Source: Bacteroidia bacterium
GTDB taxonomy: Bacteria > Bacteroidota > Bacteroidia > Flavobacteriales > Flavobacteriaceae
DNA: 64,000 bases
Assembly (NCBI GenBank): GCA_030428865.1
Contig: JAUIEK010000001.1
Coordinates: forward strand, 124,001-188,000
Direction: 5' to 3'
In this document: in pieces, positions 54,054 through 63,286 of the stretch
Layout: the number at the start of each line of letters is the position of its first letter
Numbering within the stretch: position 1 is the first letter of the stretch
The notes under the pieces: model-generated
What the model saw: only the letters and a program-made list of their open reading frames with translations
The model's database searches: none
Told to the model about the DNA's origin: nothing
Program-made: the position numbers and the translations under genes

Positions 54054-54984
54054 CTCCACGGGTTTTAAATAGTAAAAAAACCACTGTTTCTTCACTAATA
54101 TTTTCAGGATGATTAACAAAAAGTGTTTGTTGTAAAAAGGAAACTTCTAGTAACCAATGCGTTCCTTTAAAATAAGAATTTATAACATGTCCTTTTTTAT
54201 CAGAACTGGATACAATTTTAATATCATCTGGATAAAGAAGATGTTTAGATTTGTTAATCTCAATTTCGTTAACATCATTAAATAAACCAGCAACGTATTT
54301 ATTTGGCGGGTACTTATACAAGTTTCTAGGGCAATCTTTTGCATTTATTTTTTGATCTTTTAGCACAATCATTTTATCTGCAAAAGACAAAGCGTCGTCT
54401 GAATCATGTGTGGCAACAATACAAGCAATATTGTTTTTTTTTAGATAAGAAAACAAACTCCTGCTAAGCGTATTCTTTTTAAAATTATCAATTTGGCTAA
54501 AAGGTTCGTCTAACAAAATTAATTCAGGTTCTTTAGCTAAAGCTCTAGCAATTGCCACTCGCTGTTGTTGACCGCCACTTAGAGTTTTAACTTTTTGCTT
54601 GGCAAATGCTGTCATTTCTATCACATCTAATAATTCTTCTACTCGCTTTTTTGATTCGGTAGGTTGAAATCGAGACAAAAACTTTGCAATATTCTCTTCA
54701 ACCGAAGTATAAGGCATTAAATCAAAATCTTGTGCTACGTATTTAAAAAAAGGTATTCCAGGAACAAGGTTATGTGACGGGCCTAAAACAGGAGTATTTT
54801 TCCAATAAATCTTTCCATCAGTTGCATCTATGAGACCGTAAATGATTTTTAGCAAAGTAGATTTTCCGCTGCCGCTTTCACCCATCACACAAAGGCAATT
54901 ACCTTGATTTAAGGTAAAGCTTACGCTTTGAAGTACACTTTTTTTAGGAGTATAACTATAGGAAATATTATTTACCGTCAGCAT
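54043..54984 (-). CDS. ABC transporter ATP-binding protein
   Basis: A 313-aa ATPase: Walker A GESGSGKST, signature LSGGQQQRVAIARALAKEPE, Walker B LILLDEPFSQIDN and the switch His in IVATHDSDDA. The extra C-terminal part (about 215-313) may be a TOBE-like regulatory domain as in import ATPases of the CysA/PotA/FbpC type. No permease or binding protein is adjacent. The ATG at 54984 directly follows the U-tract of an upstream terminator; the longer frame (55002) is rejected because it runs into that hairpin. Confidence 0.85.
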   Translation of the reverse strand: MLTVNNISYSYTPKKSVLQSVSFTLNQGNCLCVMGESGSGKSTLLKIIYGLIDATDGKIYWKNTPVLGPSHNLVPGIPFFKYVAQDFDLMPYTSVEENIAKFLSRFQPTESKKRVEELLDVIEMTAFAKQKVKTLSGGQQQRVAIARALAKEPELILLDEPFSQIDNFKKNTLSRSLFSYLKKNNIACIVATHDSDDALSFADKMIVLKDQKINAKDCPRNLYKYPPNKYVAGLFNDVNEIEINKSKHLLYPDDIKIVSSSDKKGHVINSYFKGTHWLLEVSFLQQTLFVNHPENISEETVVFLLFKTRGVIQ

Positions 54985-55018
54985 AAAAAAGCCGTAACTC
55001 AAAATATAGAGTTACGGC
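54985..55018 (-). terminator. Terminator of the M13 peptidase gene, abutting the ABC start codon
   Basis: Minus strand: stem GCCGTAACTC / GAGTTACGGC with an 8-nt loop, followed by TTTTTT and immediately the ATG of the ABC ATPase gene. Any read-through message would carry the hairpin over the ribosome binding region. Confidence 0.8.
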
Positions 55019-55040
55019 GTAAAAATAAACAATCTATCGC

Positions 55041-57116
55041 TTACCAGATTCGTACTCTTTCTTCTGGTTTTAGATACATTTTATCTCCTTCTTTTATCTC
55101 AAAAGCATCATAAAAAGCATCAATATTTTTTAGCGGCATAAAAGCTCTGTACATTCCTGGAGAATGCGGATCTGTTTTAATCCTGTTTCTAAGCGCTTCA
55201 TCTCTCATTTTTGTTCTCCAAACGGTTCCCCATGAAAGGAAGAATCGTTGCTCTGCAGTAAACCCATCAATAGATTCTGGTTTTCCATTTTTTTCATAGA
55301 AAATCATTAATCCTTCGTACGCAGCTTTTAAACCTCCTAAATCACCAATGTTTTCTCCTAAAGTAAATTCGCCATTTAGTTTTACATCATCAATGGCAGT
55401 GATTGCGCTAAATTGATCAGATAATTTTTTACCTAGTTTGGTAAATTTTTCTAAATCTTCGTCTGTCCACCAATTTTTAAGATTTCCATCGCCGTCAAAA
55501 CGAGAACCAGAATCATCAAAACTATGTGATATTTCATGACCAATAACAGCTCCAATTCCACCATAATTTACAGCTTCATCGGCTTTGTAGTTATAAAAAG
55601 GAGGTTGTAAAATAGCCGCAGGAAAAACAATTTCATTATTTACAGGATTAAAATAAGCATTTACTGTTTGAGGTGCCATCCCCCACTCTGTTCTATCAAC
55701 TTCTTTCCCTAATTTTTCTAAGTTTTCTTCATAAGACCATCTAGCAAGGTTTGTAGAATTTTCAAAGAAAGTACCGCCATTTTTTACACTTTTCATTTCT
55801 AATGCGGAATAATCTTTCCATTTATCTGGATATGCAATTTTAACGGTTAGCTTGTTAAGCTTTTCTAGTGCTTTTTTCTTTGTTTCATCACTCATCCACT
55901 CTAAGCTATTAATTCTCTTTTCGAATCCAAGCATCACATTAGCAATCATTTCTTCTGCTTTTTTCTTTGCCTCTGGCGGAAATTTTTTATCTACATATAA
56001 TTTACCCAAAGCTTCACCTACAGCTCCATTAACAGAAGCCAACGCTCTTTCTTCTCTAGGTCTTTGTTGTTTTGCCCCTTGTAAATCTTTACTGTAAAAA
56101 TCCCAGTTTGCCTTTTCTAGCTCTGTTGTTAAAATTCCTGCAGCGGTATTGATTGTTGTCCAACGTAGATATAATTTGATATCATCAATAGAACTGGTTT
56201 TTAAGATTTGATCCATAGCCTCCATATATTTTGGCTGTGTAACAATTACTTTATCTATTTCTGTTACCCCAATACCTTTAAAGTAATCAACCCAATTGAT
56301 AGACGGAGCTAATTTTTGTAGCTCTTCTAAAGACATTGGGTTGTATATTTTACGAGCGTCTCTTTGTTCTTCTTTAGTCAATCTTGGTTCTGCCAAACTT
56401 TGCTCGTATGCAAGTATTTTTTCGGCATCTTTTTCTGCTTGCGCAGCATCTGTGCCAAAGTATTGTAGCATACGTGCTATATGAGCTTTGTATTTTTTTC
56501 GTTTTTCTTTTGTGTCATCATCTTGATCTACGTAGTAATCTCTAGACAGTCCTAAGCCTGCAGGGCCTAAATATCCAGCATTCATTTTACTATCTTTCAA
56601 ATCGTTAAATACCCCAAAATTAAAGAAACCTGCTCCGCCATAAGGAGTAAAGTTGATTAGCAAATTTTGTAAATCAGCTAAGTTGTTAACTTGATCAATT
56701 TTTTCTAGATAAGGTTTTAAAGGGTCTACACCAACATTATCTCTAGCGACGGTATCCATAATTGATTCGTAGTAAAAAATTGCTTTTTGCTGATCTGATA
56801 TACTTTTTTGATTTTTTTCAGCATCTTTTAGTTTCGGAAAGTCGCCTTCATTAATAGCTTCTTCTAGAATTGCTAGAACGTCTGCATCGGTTTTCTTTCT
56901 AAGCTCTGCAAAACTACCCCAATAAGTTCTATCTGCCGGAATTTCTGTTTTTTTCATCCAGTTTCCGTTAACATACGCATAAAAGTCTTCATTGGGTTTT
57001 ACGTTTGTATCCATGTTTTCCAACACAATCCCCTGAACTTTTTCTTCTTCTGGCTTACATGCAACTATTGAGGTTAATACCACAACTAGCAAAAGAAAAA
57101 CTTTAGTAATTTTCAT
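55041..57116 (-). CDS. M13 (neprilysin-like) zinc metallopeptidase, lipoprotein
   Basis: A 691-aa protein with a lipoprotein signal (VFLLLVVVLTSIVACKPEE). The M13 N-terminal lid domain starts at MDTNVKPNEDFYAYVNGNWM. The catalytic domain has HEISH (527-531), the third zinc ligand Glu in GENIGDLGGLKAAYEG, and NAYFNPVNNEIVFPAAIL. It cleaves peptides in the envelope. The C-terminus ends PEERVRIW, as in the family. A hairpin terminator follows. Confidence 0.95.
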   Translation of the reverse strand: MKITKVFLLLVVVLTSIVACKPEEEKVQGIVLENMDTNVKPNEDFYAYVNGNWMKKTEIPADRTYWGSFAELRKKTDADVLAILEEAINEGDFPKLKDAEKNQKSISDQQKAIFYYESIMDTVARDNVGVDPLKPYLEKIDQVNNLADLQNLLINFTPYGGAGFFNFGVFNDLKDSKMNAGYLGPAGLGLSRDYYVDQDDDTKEKRKKYKAHIARMLQYFGTDAAQAEKDAEKILAYEQSLAEPRLTKEEQRDARKIYNPMSLEELQKLAPSINWVDYFKGIGVTEIDKVIVTQPKYMEAMDQILKTSSIDDIKLYLRWTTINTAAGILTTELEKANWDFYSKDLQGAKQQRPREERALASVNGAVGEALGKLYVDKKFPPEAKKKAEEMIANVMLGFEKRINSLEWMSDETKKKALEKLNKLTVKIAYPDKWKDYSALEMKSVKNGGTFFENSTNLARWSYEENLEKLGKEVDRTEWGMAPQTVNAYFNPVNNEIVFPAAILQPPFYNYKADEAVNYGGIGAVIGHEISHSFDDSGSRFDGDGNLKNWWTDEDLEKFTKLGKKLSDQFSAITAIDDVKLNGEFTLGENIGDLGGLKAAYEGLMIFYEKNGKPESIDGFTAEQRFFLSWGTVWRTKMRDEALRNRIKTDPHSPGMYRAFMPLKNIDAFYDAFEIKEGDKMYLKPEERVRIW

Positions 57117-57326
57117 GGTTAAGTGATTTAATTTTAATAAAGTGAATTAGTTTAATTTCTAAAATTAGTAATAAAACCCTTTGAAATGTTACGTACTTTA
57201 TAGGATTTAACAAAAATTAACATTTTTATTCTAGCAGATAAAAAAAGTCAAAGAAGTAGATAAAGTGTGCTAAAATGTAATTTTTTCAACAAAAAACGTC
57301 TAACCTTGCACTAAATAAAATGTATT
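57117..57326. other. Divergent intergenic region before trxA
   Basis: 210 AT-rich bases between the M13 gene (minus) and the thioredoxin gene (plus). A weak -7-like box, TAACCTTG (57301-57308), precedes the thioredoxin gene; nothing else is seen. Confidence 0.4.
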
Positions 57327-57686
57327 ATGACAGAGCAATTAACTAAAGAAACTTTTTTAGAAAAAGTTTTTAATTATGAAAAAAATAAAGAATGGACTTT
57401 TGAAGGAGCTGTTCCTGTAATTATAGATTTTTATGCAGACTGGTGCAATCCTTGTAAAATGGTTGCTCCTGTTTTAGAAGAACTAAGTGAGGAGTATGGA
57501 GATAAGCTCAAAATTTATAAAATAGATACAGAAGCAGAACAAGAATTAGCAGCAGCTTTTGCTATTAGAAGCATTCCTTCTTTTTTATTTATTCCCTTAA
57601 ACGAACAGCCTCAAATGGCAACAGGAGTTTTGCCTAAGCAAAATTTTGAAGAGATTATTCAGCAAGTATTAAAAGTTGAAAAATAG
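57327..57686 (+). CDS. trxA: Thioredoxin
   Basis: A 119-aa cytosolic thioredoxin without signal peptide. The active site is WCNPC (Cys40, Cys43), so the usual Gly of WCGPC is Asn. The cis-Pro is in IRSIPSFLF. It would reduce disulfides in cytosolic proteins. Asn at this site shifts the redox potential in some homologues; the effect here is unknown. Confidence 0.88.
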   Translation: MTEQLTKETFLEKVFNYEKNKEWTFEGAVPVIIDFYADWCNPCKMVAPVLEELSEEYGDKLKIYKIDTEAEQELAAAFAIRSIPSFLFIPLNEQPQMATGVLPKQNFEEIIQQVLKVEK

Positions 57687-57752
57687 AAAAACTGTAACGA
57701 AATAGTTAATTTAGATACTAATGTACTGCTAAGCAAAAACGACTAACCAACA

Positions 57753-59222
57753 ATGATTAAGCATTTTTTAAGATTAGAGTGGAAACAATACTTTAGATCA
57801 TCTTATTGGCAAACCGGATTGGCGCTAAAAATTGTGATGATCTTTTTTGCATTGTATTTTTTAGTTTCATTTCTGGCTTTAGGTATAGGATCTTTCTTTA
57901 TTATAAAAAAACTTTACCCAGAATCAGACCCATTATTAGTTGTTAATTCCTACTTGGTTTTTGCCTTTCTTGGAGATTTAGTTGTTCGTTATTTAATGCA
58001 AAAGTTACCTATAATGAACATTAAACCCCTTTTAATACACCCAATAAGAAAGAAATCGATTGTTCATTATGTTCTTACAAAATCATCGTTTTCGTTTTTT
58101 AATATTTTGCCCGTTTTTTTCTATCTCCCTTTTTCTATTGTTTTAATAGGGCAAGGATATGAAGTAATGGGTTCATTAGCCTGGTTTTTTGCTATGATTT
58201 TTATAGTACAAACTTCTAATTTTATTAACTTTTTGATTAATAAGAACCAAAAGGCGTTTTATATAATTGCATCAGTATTACTCATATTAGTAAGTACTCA
58301 GTACTTTGGTTTTTTTGATATTGCTAGCTACATAGGGAGCGTATTTAATGCGCTTTATGCCAATCCAATTTATGTAGTTATCCCCATAATAACTGCTGTA
58401 GGAATGTATTATTTAAATCATAAACAACTCGTAACAAAAGTTTATTTAGATGATGTTGTTTCAGCAAAAACAAAAGAAGCAAAATCAGCTGATTTATCAT
58501 GGGCAGACAGGCTAGGGAGTGTGGCTCCTTTTATTAAAAATGATATTCGATTAATTTGGAGAAACAAAAGACCAAGAACTGTTTTTTTAATGTCGTTTGT
58601 TTTTGTTTTGTATGCGTTAATATTCTTTACACAAGAGGTGTATGAACAAAAAATGCCTTGGATGTTAATATTTGCGTCTGTTTTTGTTACAGGAGGTTTT
58701 GTTTTAAATTTTGGTCAGTTTATTCCCGCCTGGGATAGTGCATATTACCGAATGTTAATGAGTCAAAATATTAAGTATCGACTGTTTTTAGAATCTAAGT
58801 GGCACTTAATGGTTGTAATGACAGGAGCATTGTATATTTTGAGTATTCCATATCTGTACTTTGGCTTAGATAAGTTTTTAATGATAACGGCAGGAGCCAT
58901 TTTCAATATTGGGTTTAACTCGCTATTCCTTTTATATGCAGGCTCTTTTAATAGAAAAAGAATCGATTTAGATAAAAGCGCGTTTGCTAACTATCAAGGA
59001 ACGAGTGCAACACAGTTTATTGTTATCATTCCCATTTTAGGATTGCCAATGTTGTTATTCGCCCTGTTTAATTATTTTCTTGGGTTTAACTCAGGAATTA
59101 TAGCCATAGCAACAGTTGGTATTATTACAATTGTCTTTAAAAATTACTTTATGAATTTAATAGAGAAAAAATATCTAAGAGATAAATATGCTGCCATTCA
59201 CGCTTTTAGCAAAAAAGCATAA
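57753..59222 (+). CDS. DUF5687 membrane protein, ABC exporter permease
   Basis: A 489-aa integral membrane protein with about ten hydrophobic segments, starting MIKHFLRLEWKQYFRSSYWQ. The central loop (about 225-265) is hydrophilic and starts the second half (DIRLIWRNKRPRTVF). It matches DUF5687. The ABC ATPase gene follows after 17 nt, so the two form a two-component exporter of unknown cargo. Confidence 0.82.
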   Translation: MIKHFLRLEWKQYFRSSYWQTGLALKIVMIFFALYFLVSFLALGIGSFFIIKKLYPESDPLLVVNSYLVFAFLGDLVVRYLMQKLPIMNIKPLLIHPIRKKSIVHYVLTKSSFSFFNILPVFFYLPFSIVLIGQGYEVMGSLAWFFAMIFIVQTSNFINFLINKNQKAFYIIASVLLILVSTQYFGFFDIASYIGSVFNALYANPIYVVIPIITAVGMYYLNHKQLVTKVYLDDVVSAKTKEAKSADLSWADRLGSVAPFIKNDIRLIWRNKRPRTVFLMSFVFVLYALIFFTQEVYEQKMPWMLIFASVFVTGGFVLNFGQFIPAWDSAYYRMLMSQNIKYRLFLESKWHLMVVMTGALYILSIPYLYFGLDKFLMITAGAIFNIGFNSLFLLYAGSFNRKRIDLDKSAFANYQGTSATQFIVIIPILGLPMLLFALFNYFLGFNSGIIAIATVGIITIVFKNYFMNLIEKKYLRDKYAAIHAFSKKA

Positions 59223-59239
59223 ACCGCAATAAAAAGATT

Positions 59240-59947
59240 ATGATAACAACAGAAAACATATCAAAAAAATACGGATCAGCAGAAGTATTAAACATTGAAA
59301 AATTAGAAATTCCAACAGGTCAAAGTTTTGGATTGGTAGGAAATAATGGCGCAGGAAAAACAACTTATTTTAATCTATTGCTAGATTTAATAAGACCCAC
59401 AACAGGAAGTATTGCAAATAATGACGTTAAAGTAGATGAAAGCGAGAGCTGGAAGATGTTTACAGGTTCTTTTATTGACGAGTCTTTTTTGATTGGGTAC
59501 TTAACACCTGAAGAGTATTTTAGTTTTGTAGGAGATTTAAGGGGTTTAAACAAAGCTGACATTAATCAGTTTTTGTCTCGGTTTGAAGAGTTTTTTAATG
59601 GAGAAGTTTTAGACAGAAAAAAATATTTGAGAGATTTGAGTAAAGGAAATCAAAAGAAAGTTGGAATAGTCGCTGCCTTGATGGGAAACCCTTCTGTGAT
59701 TATTTTAGACGAACCTTTTGCTAATTTAGACCCAACAACTCAAATTCGATTAAAGAAATTTTTAAAAGAACTTACCACAAACAGAGAAGTCACAGTACTA
59801 ATATCTAGTCATGATTTAAGTCATGTAACAGAAGTTTGTGAACGAATTGTTGTTCTGGATAAAGGCAAAATGGTTAAAGATATCCAAACATCTAAAGAGA
59901 CATTAAAAGAGTTGGAAAGCTATTTCTCTCTTCAAACAGAATCTTAG
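59240..59947 (+). CDS. ABC transporter ATP-binding protein, partner of DUF5687
   Basis: A 235-aa ATPase: Walker A GNNGAGKTT (about 34-42), signature LSKGNQKKVG, Walker B VIILDEPFANLDP and the switch His in LISSHDLSHV. It has the size and signature of ABC-2 type export ATPases. Directly follows the DUF5687 permease gene and would energise it. Confidence 0.9.
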   Translation: MITTENISKKYGSAEVLNIEKLEIPTGQSFGLVGNNGAGKTTYFNLLLDLIRPTTGSIANNDVKVDESESWKMFTGSFIDESFLIGYLTPEEYFSFVGDLRGLNKADINQFLSRFEEFFNGEVLDRKKYLRDLSKGNQKKVGIVAALMGNPSVIILDEPFANLDPTTQIRLKKFLKELTTNREVTVLISSHDLSHVTEVCERIVVLDKGKMVKDIQTSKETLKELESYFSLQTES

Positions 59948-60021
59948 CTTTTATTGCTATTTTTACGACCACTATTTACAATAATTTACAAAAAGAAAAG
60001 TTTGTAGATAGTGTGTTACTT

Positions 60022-62226
60022 ATGAAAAAACGAATAGCATTTTTTTCCTTTTGTGTTTTTGTGCTGCTTTTTACTTCGTGCAGTACAAGAAAAAATCGAA
60101 TGATTAACAGAAAATATCATGCATTAACCACCAAATATAATGTGTTATATAATGGTAAAGTTGCTTTTGAAGAAGGAATCAAAAACATAGAAAATCAATA
60201 TGAAGATGATTTTTGGGAGTTATTACCTATAGAGCCAATAAAATTTACTGAAATAAAATCAACTACTGTTGAAGATTTGGGTTTTGGAGGTTTTGATGAT
60301 CCTTTTAGCGCAGAAAAAAAAGAGGAAAAAGAAAAAGAACCAACTCCGTTTGAACTTGCAGAAGAAAAGTCGGTTAAGGCAATTCAAAAGCACTCAATGA
60401 AAATCAAAGGAAAAGAAAAAAATTCTCAAATAGATGATGCATATCTTTTATTAGGAAAATCAAGATATTATACCCAACGATTCATTCCGGCAATTGAAGC
60501 ATTTAATTACATTACAACATATTATCCACAAGCAAACTTAATAGCAGAAACAAAGGTTTGGAGGGCAAAAGCAAATATCAGAATAGGCAATGAAGATTTT
60601 GCTATTGAAACTCTCTCACTCTTGCTAAAAGATCGAAACCTCTCAAAAAAAGACAAAGCAAATGCTCACACAGCATTAGCCATGGCTTATACAAAAAAAG
60701 ATAGTTTGCAAGCAGTAATTGAGCATTTAAAAGCAGCGGTTAAGGTCGGACAAAATAAGAACCAAAAAGCAAGAAACTTATTTGTTTTAGGACAAGTGTA
60801 TGGTTTAAATAATCATAAAGATTCTGCTTTATACGTGTTTAATAAATTAGCTAATTATAAAAAGGCGCCATACAAATACCGAATTCATGCAAATATTGCA
60901 ATGGCTACTAATACTGTTGGAGATTCATCTGTAAGTACACTTATAGAAAAGTACAGGGAATTAATTGAGGTGAGAGAAAACAGACCCTATTTAGCAGCAT
61001 TATATCATCAAATGGGAGTTTTAGAAGAAGAACGAGATAGCCTTGTTAAAGCAGTAGAAAATTACAAAATAGCACTAGCCAGCAAGAACGTTTCTGAAAA
61101 ACAGAAAGAAAAAACATATGAAAAATTAGCAACTCTTTACTTTAACTCAAAGCAATATGTATTAGCTAGTAAGTATTACGACAGTGTGCTCGCTACCACA
61201 CAGGAAAAAAATTTAAAAATAAAAAGAATAGAAAGAAAAGTTGAAGGATTGACTTCTTTAGTATCATATGAATCCATTGTTTCCTATAATGATAGTGTTC
61301 TGGAATTAGCTTCGTTAACACCAGAGGAAAGAAAAGCACACTTTGAAAAATACATTCAAAAATTAAAACAAGAAGACGCAAGAAAAGCCCAAAAAAAACT
61401 CAACGAAATTTCTTTTGGAAACAGTTTTGGACGTTCACTTTCTTCAACAGAAAAAGGGAAATGGTATTTTTATAATGAGCAATCACTAGCATTTGGGAAA
61501 AAAGAATTTCAGCAAATTTGGGGAGATCGATCCTTAGCGGATAACTGGAGATGGTCTGCTAATCTCCAAGTGAATCAAAAAAATGAAGAAGTAATTACCA
61601 TAGAGAAGACAGCTCGGTACGACTTAAACGCATATTTGCAATCAGTTCCTACAGATTTGCAAGAAATAGATTCTCTAAAAACTCAGCGAAATAATGCGCT
61701 GTTTAAGCTAGGAATTTTATACAAAGAACGATTTAATGATCAGGCAATTGCAGCAAGCAGGTTTGAGCGGCTACTATTATTAAATCCAAAAGAAGATTTG
61801 TTGTTGCCAACCAACTATCATTTGTTTAGAATATATGATGAGCAGAATAACTCGAAGGCACAGATATATAAAAATAGACTCTTAGAAAAGTATCCAGAAT
61901 CTCCCTATGCTCAAATTATAAAAAACCCCAATAAAAAACCAAAGGCAAATAAAAATGAGGAAGAAATTGAAGAATTGTACAAAATTGCTTTTAATTTATA
62001 CAGAGACAGAATGTATGAAGATGCTGTTTGTTTTATAGAAGAAAGTTTGACAACAATAGAAAATTCCGTTTTAATTCCTAAATTTGAGCTTCTAAAAGCT
62101 TATTGTATAGGAAAGTATGCTAAAAAAATCGATTATAAAGAATCACTTAGAAAAGTTTTCACAACCTATCCAAACACTGTAGAAGGAAAAAAGGCGTTAG
62201 AAATTGCCAATAGGCTTAAGAAGTAG
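60022..62226 (+). CDS. sprE: T9SS-associated TPR lipoprotein SprE/PorW
   Basis: A 734-aa lipoprotein (MKKRIAFFSFCVFVLLFTSC, lipid Cys about 20). The conserved N-terminal segment (MINRKYHALTTKYNVLYNGK) and the long TPR region to the end fit SprE/PorW, needed for gliding and type IX secretion in flavobacteria. An insertion rich in Glu/Lys lies at about 90-115. Synteny with bactofilin and the atp genes supports the call. The ATG at 60022 starts a good lipoprotein signal; the frame opens slightly earlier at 60013. Confidence 0.75.
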   Translation: MKKRIAFFSFCVFVLLFTSCSTRKNRMINRKYHALTTKYNVLYNGKVAFEEGIKNIENQYEDDFWELLPIEPIKFTEIKSTTVEDLGFGGFDDPFSAEKKEEKEKEPTPFELAEEKSVKAIQKHSMKIKGKEKNSQIDDAYLLLGKSRYYTQRFIPAIEAFNYITTYYPQANLIAETKVWRAKANIRIGNEDFAIETLSLLLKDRNLSKKDKANAHTALAMAYTKKDSLQAVIEHLKAAVKVGQNKNQKARNLFVLGQVYGLNNHKDSALYVFNKLANYKKAPYKYRIHANIAMATNTVGDSSVSTLIEKYRELIEVRENRPYLAALYHQMGVLEEERDSLVKAVENYKIALASKNVSEKQKEKTYEKLATLYFNSKQYVLASKYYDSVLATTQEKNLKIKRIERKVEGLTSLVSYESIVSYNDSVLELASLTPEERKAHFEKYIQKLKQEDARKAQKKLNEISFGNSFGRSLSSTEKGKWYFYNEQSLAFGKKEFQQIWGDRSLADNWRWSANLQVNQKNEEVITIEKTARYDLNAYLQSVPTDLQEIDSLKTQRNNALFKLGILYKERFNDQAIAASRFERLLLLNPKEDLLLPTNYHLFRIYDEQNNSKAQIYKNRLLEKYPESPYAQIIKNPNKKPKANKNEEEIEELYKIAFNLYRDRMYEDAVCFIEESLTTIENSVLIPKFELLKAYCIGKYAKKIDYKESLRKVFTTYPNTVEGKKALEIANRLKK

Positions 62227-62247
62227 TTTGAAATAAGAGTTGAGAAA

Positions 62248-62637
62248 ATGTCAAAAAACAAGCAAAAAATGGAAATCAATGTTTTAACAAAAAACACTTC
62301 AATAAATGGAGATATCAATTCTGAAGGTGATTTTAGAATTGACGGAAACCTCGAAGGAAGCTTAGTAACAAAAGGACGAGTGATTATCGGCTTAAGTGGT
62401 TCTGTGAAAGGAAAAGTAGAGGCAAAAAATGCAGAAATAGAAGGTTCTTTCTCTGGAGAACTTTTGGTTCATGAAACACTCTCAATAAAATCATCCGCAT
62501 CAATAACAGGAGATGTTGTTATAGGTAAATTATCAGTAGAGTTAGGAGCTAATTTCAATGCTACGTGTGCCATGAAAGGAGCAATTAAAGAGCTAAAGAG
62601 CCATGAAGCCCAAAAACTCACCGAAGAAACCGCTTAG
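62248..62637 (+). CDS. Bactofilin (polymer-forming cytoskeletal protein)
   Basis: A 129-aa protein with the bactofilin beta-helix: INGDINSEGDFRIDGNLEGS (about 20-39), then GRVIIGLSGSVKGKVEAKNA and similar right-handed coils to about residue 105. It polymerises without nucleotide and helps shape or localise envelope machines. Follows sprE after 21 nt. Its last 35 nt overlap the start of the AtpZ-like gene. Confidence 0.88.
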   Translation: MSKNKQKMEINVLTKNTSINGDINSEGDFRIDGNLEGSLVTKGRVIIGLSGSVKGKVEAKNAEIEGSFSGELLVHETLSIKSSASITGDVVIGKLSVELGANFNATCAMKGAIKELKSHEAQKLTEETA

Positions 62638-62824
62638 GAATGCAATGATGTTATCTGGAGCTGGACTTCAGATGGGTATTACAATATATCTTGGTTATAA
62701 GCTAGGACAATGGCTAGATGCTAAATTCAGCAAAACCTATTTTGAAACTTTATCTACTTTATCTGCTGTTTTTCTAGCTATTTATATGTTAATCAAACAA
62801 GTTATCAAGATAAATAATGATTAA
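62603..62824 (+). CDS. AtpZ/AtpI-like small membrane protein
   Basis: A 73-aa protein with two membrane helices (MMLSGAGLQMGITIYLGYKL and TLSTLSAVFLAIYMLIKQVI) after a basic, Pro-rich start. This is the AtpZ/AtpI plan, an assembly or Mg2+/Ca2+-related accessory of F-ATPase placed before atpB. Its start overlaps the bactofilin gene by 35 nt and its end overlaps the next gene by 8 nt. Confidence 0.75.
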   Translation: MKPKNSPKKPLRNAMMLSGAGLQMGITIYLGYKLGQWLDAKFSKTYFETLSTLSAVFLAIYMLIKQVIKINND

Positions 62825-63203
62825 GCAACTGGTTGTGTACATAATTGTAGCTGCTCTTTTGTATTTCGTAGGGCTTAACGCTCATGAACTATTATTAGAT
62901 AAAAATGAGATTTATTTATCGTTTTCTATTCAAAAGTTTTATTTTTTTCACGTCACTTTCTCTTTATTTGTTTGTATAGCATTTCTTTTTTTAAGCAAGG
63001 TTGATAAAATATTTAATCAATTAGGGTTTATTTACTTAGGAGTTTTAGCTTTTAAATTAGTGTTTTTTTCAATGGTATTTTATAACGAAGTAATAGACTC
63101 GAAAAACTTATCAAAAACAGAATCCCTTTCTTTAATAATTCCTCTTTTTATTTTTCTTTCTTTTGAAGTTTTTTGTTTAATCAGAATAATGAACAAAAAA
63201 TAA
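62817..63203 (+). CDS. DUF6168-like membrane protein upstream of atpB
   Basis: A 128-aa protein with four membrane helices (about 3-20, 43-60, 72-89, 108-124). Similar proteins sit at this position before atpB in other flavobacteria (from memory, DUF6168). It may take the place of AtpI as an ATP synthase accessory. Overlaps the AtpZ-like gene by 8 nt, so co-translated. Confidence 0.65.
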   Translation: MIKQLVVYIIVAALLYFVGLNAHELLLDKNEIYLSFSIQKFYFFHVTFSLFVCIAFLFLSKVDKIFNQLGFIYLGVLAFKLVFFSMVFYNEVIDSKNLSKTESLSLIIPLFIFLSFEVFCLIRIMNKK

Positions 63204-63250
63204 CTGAAAATAAGCTCTTTAAAAAGGCTTTTTCTTTTTAAATATTTACT

Positions 63251-63258
63251 TACCTTTG
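63251..63258 (+). promoter_or_regulatory. -7 box of atpB
   Basis: TACCTTTG, matching TAnnTTTG, 28 nt before the atpB ATG. It suggests that the ATP synthase operon has its own promoter besides read-through from sprE. Confidence 0.6.
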
Positions 63259-63286
63259 CGCGGAATTTAGAAAGCGTATTTTAACA

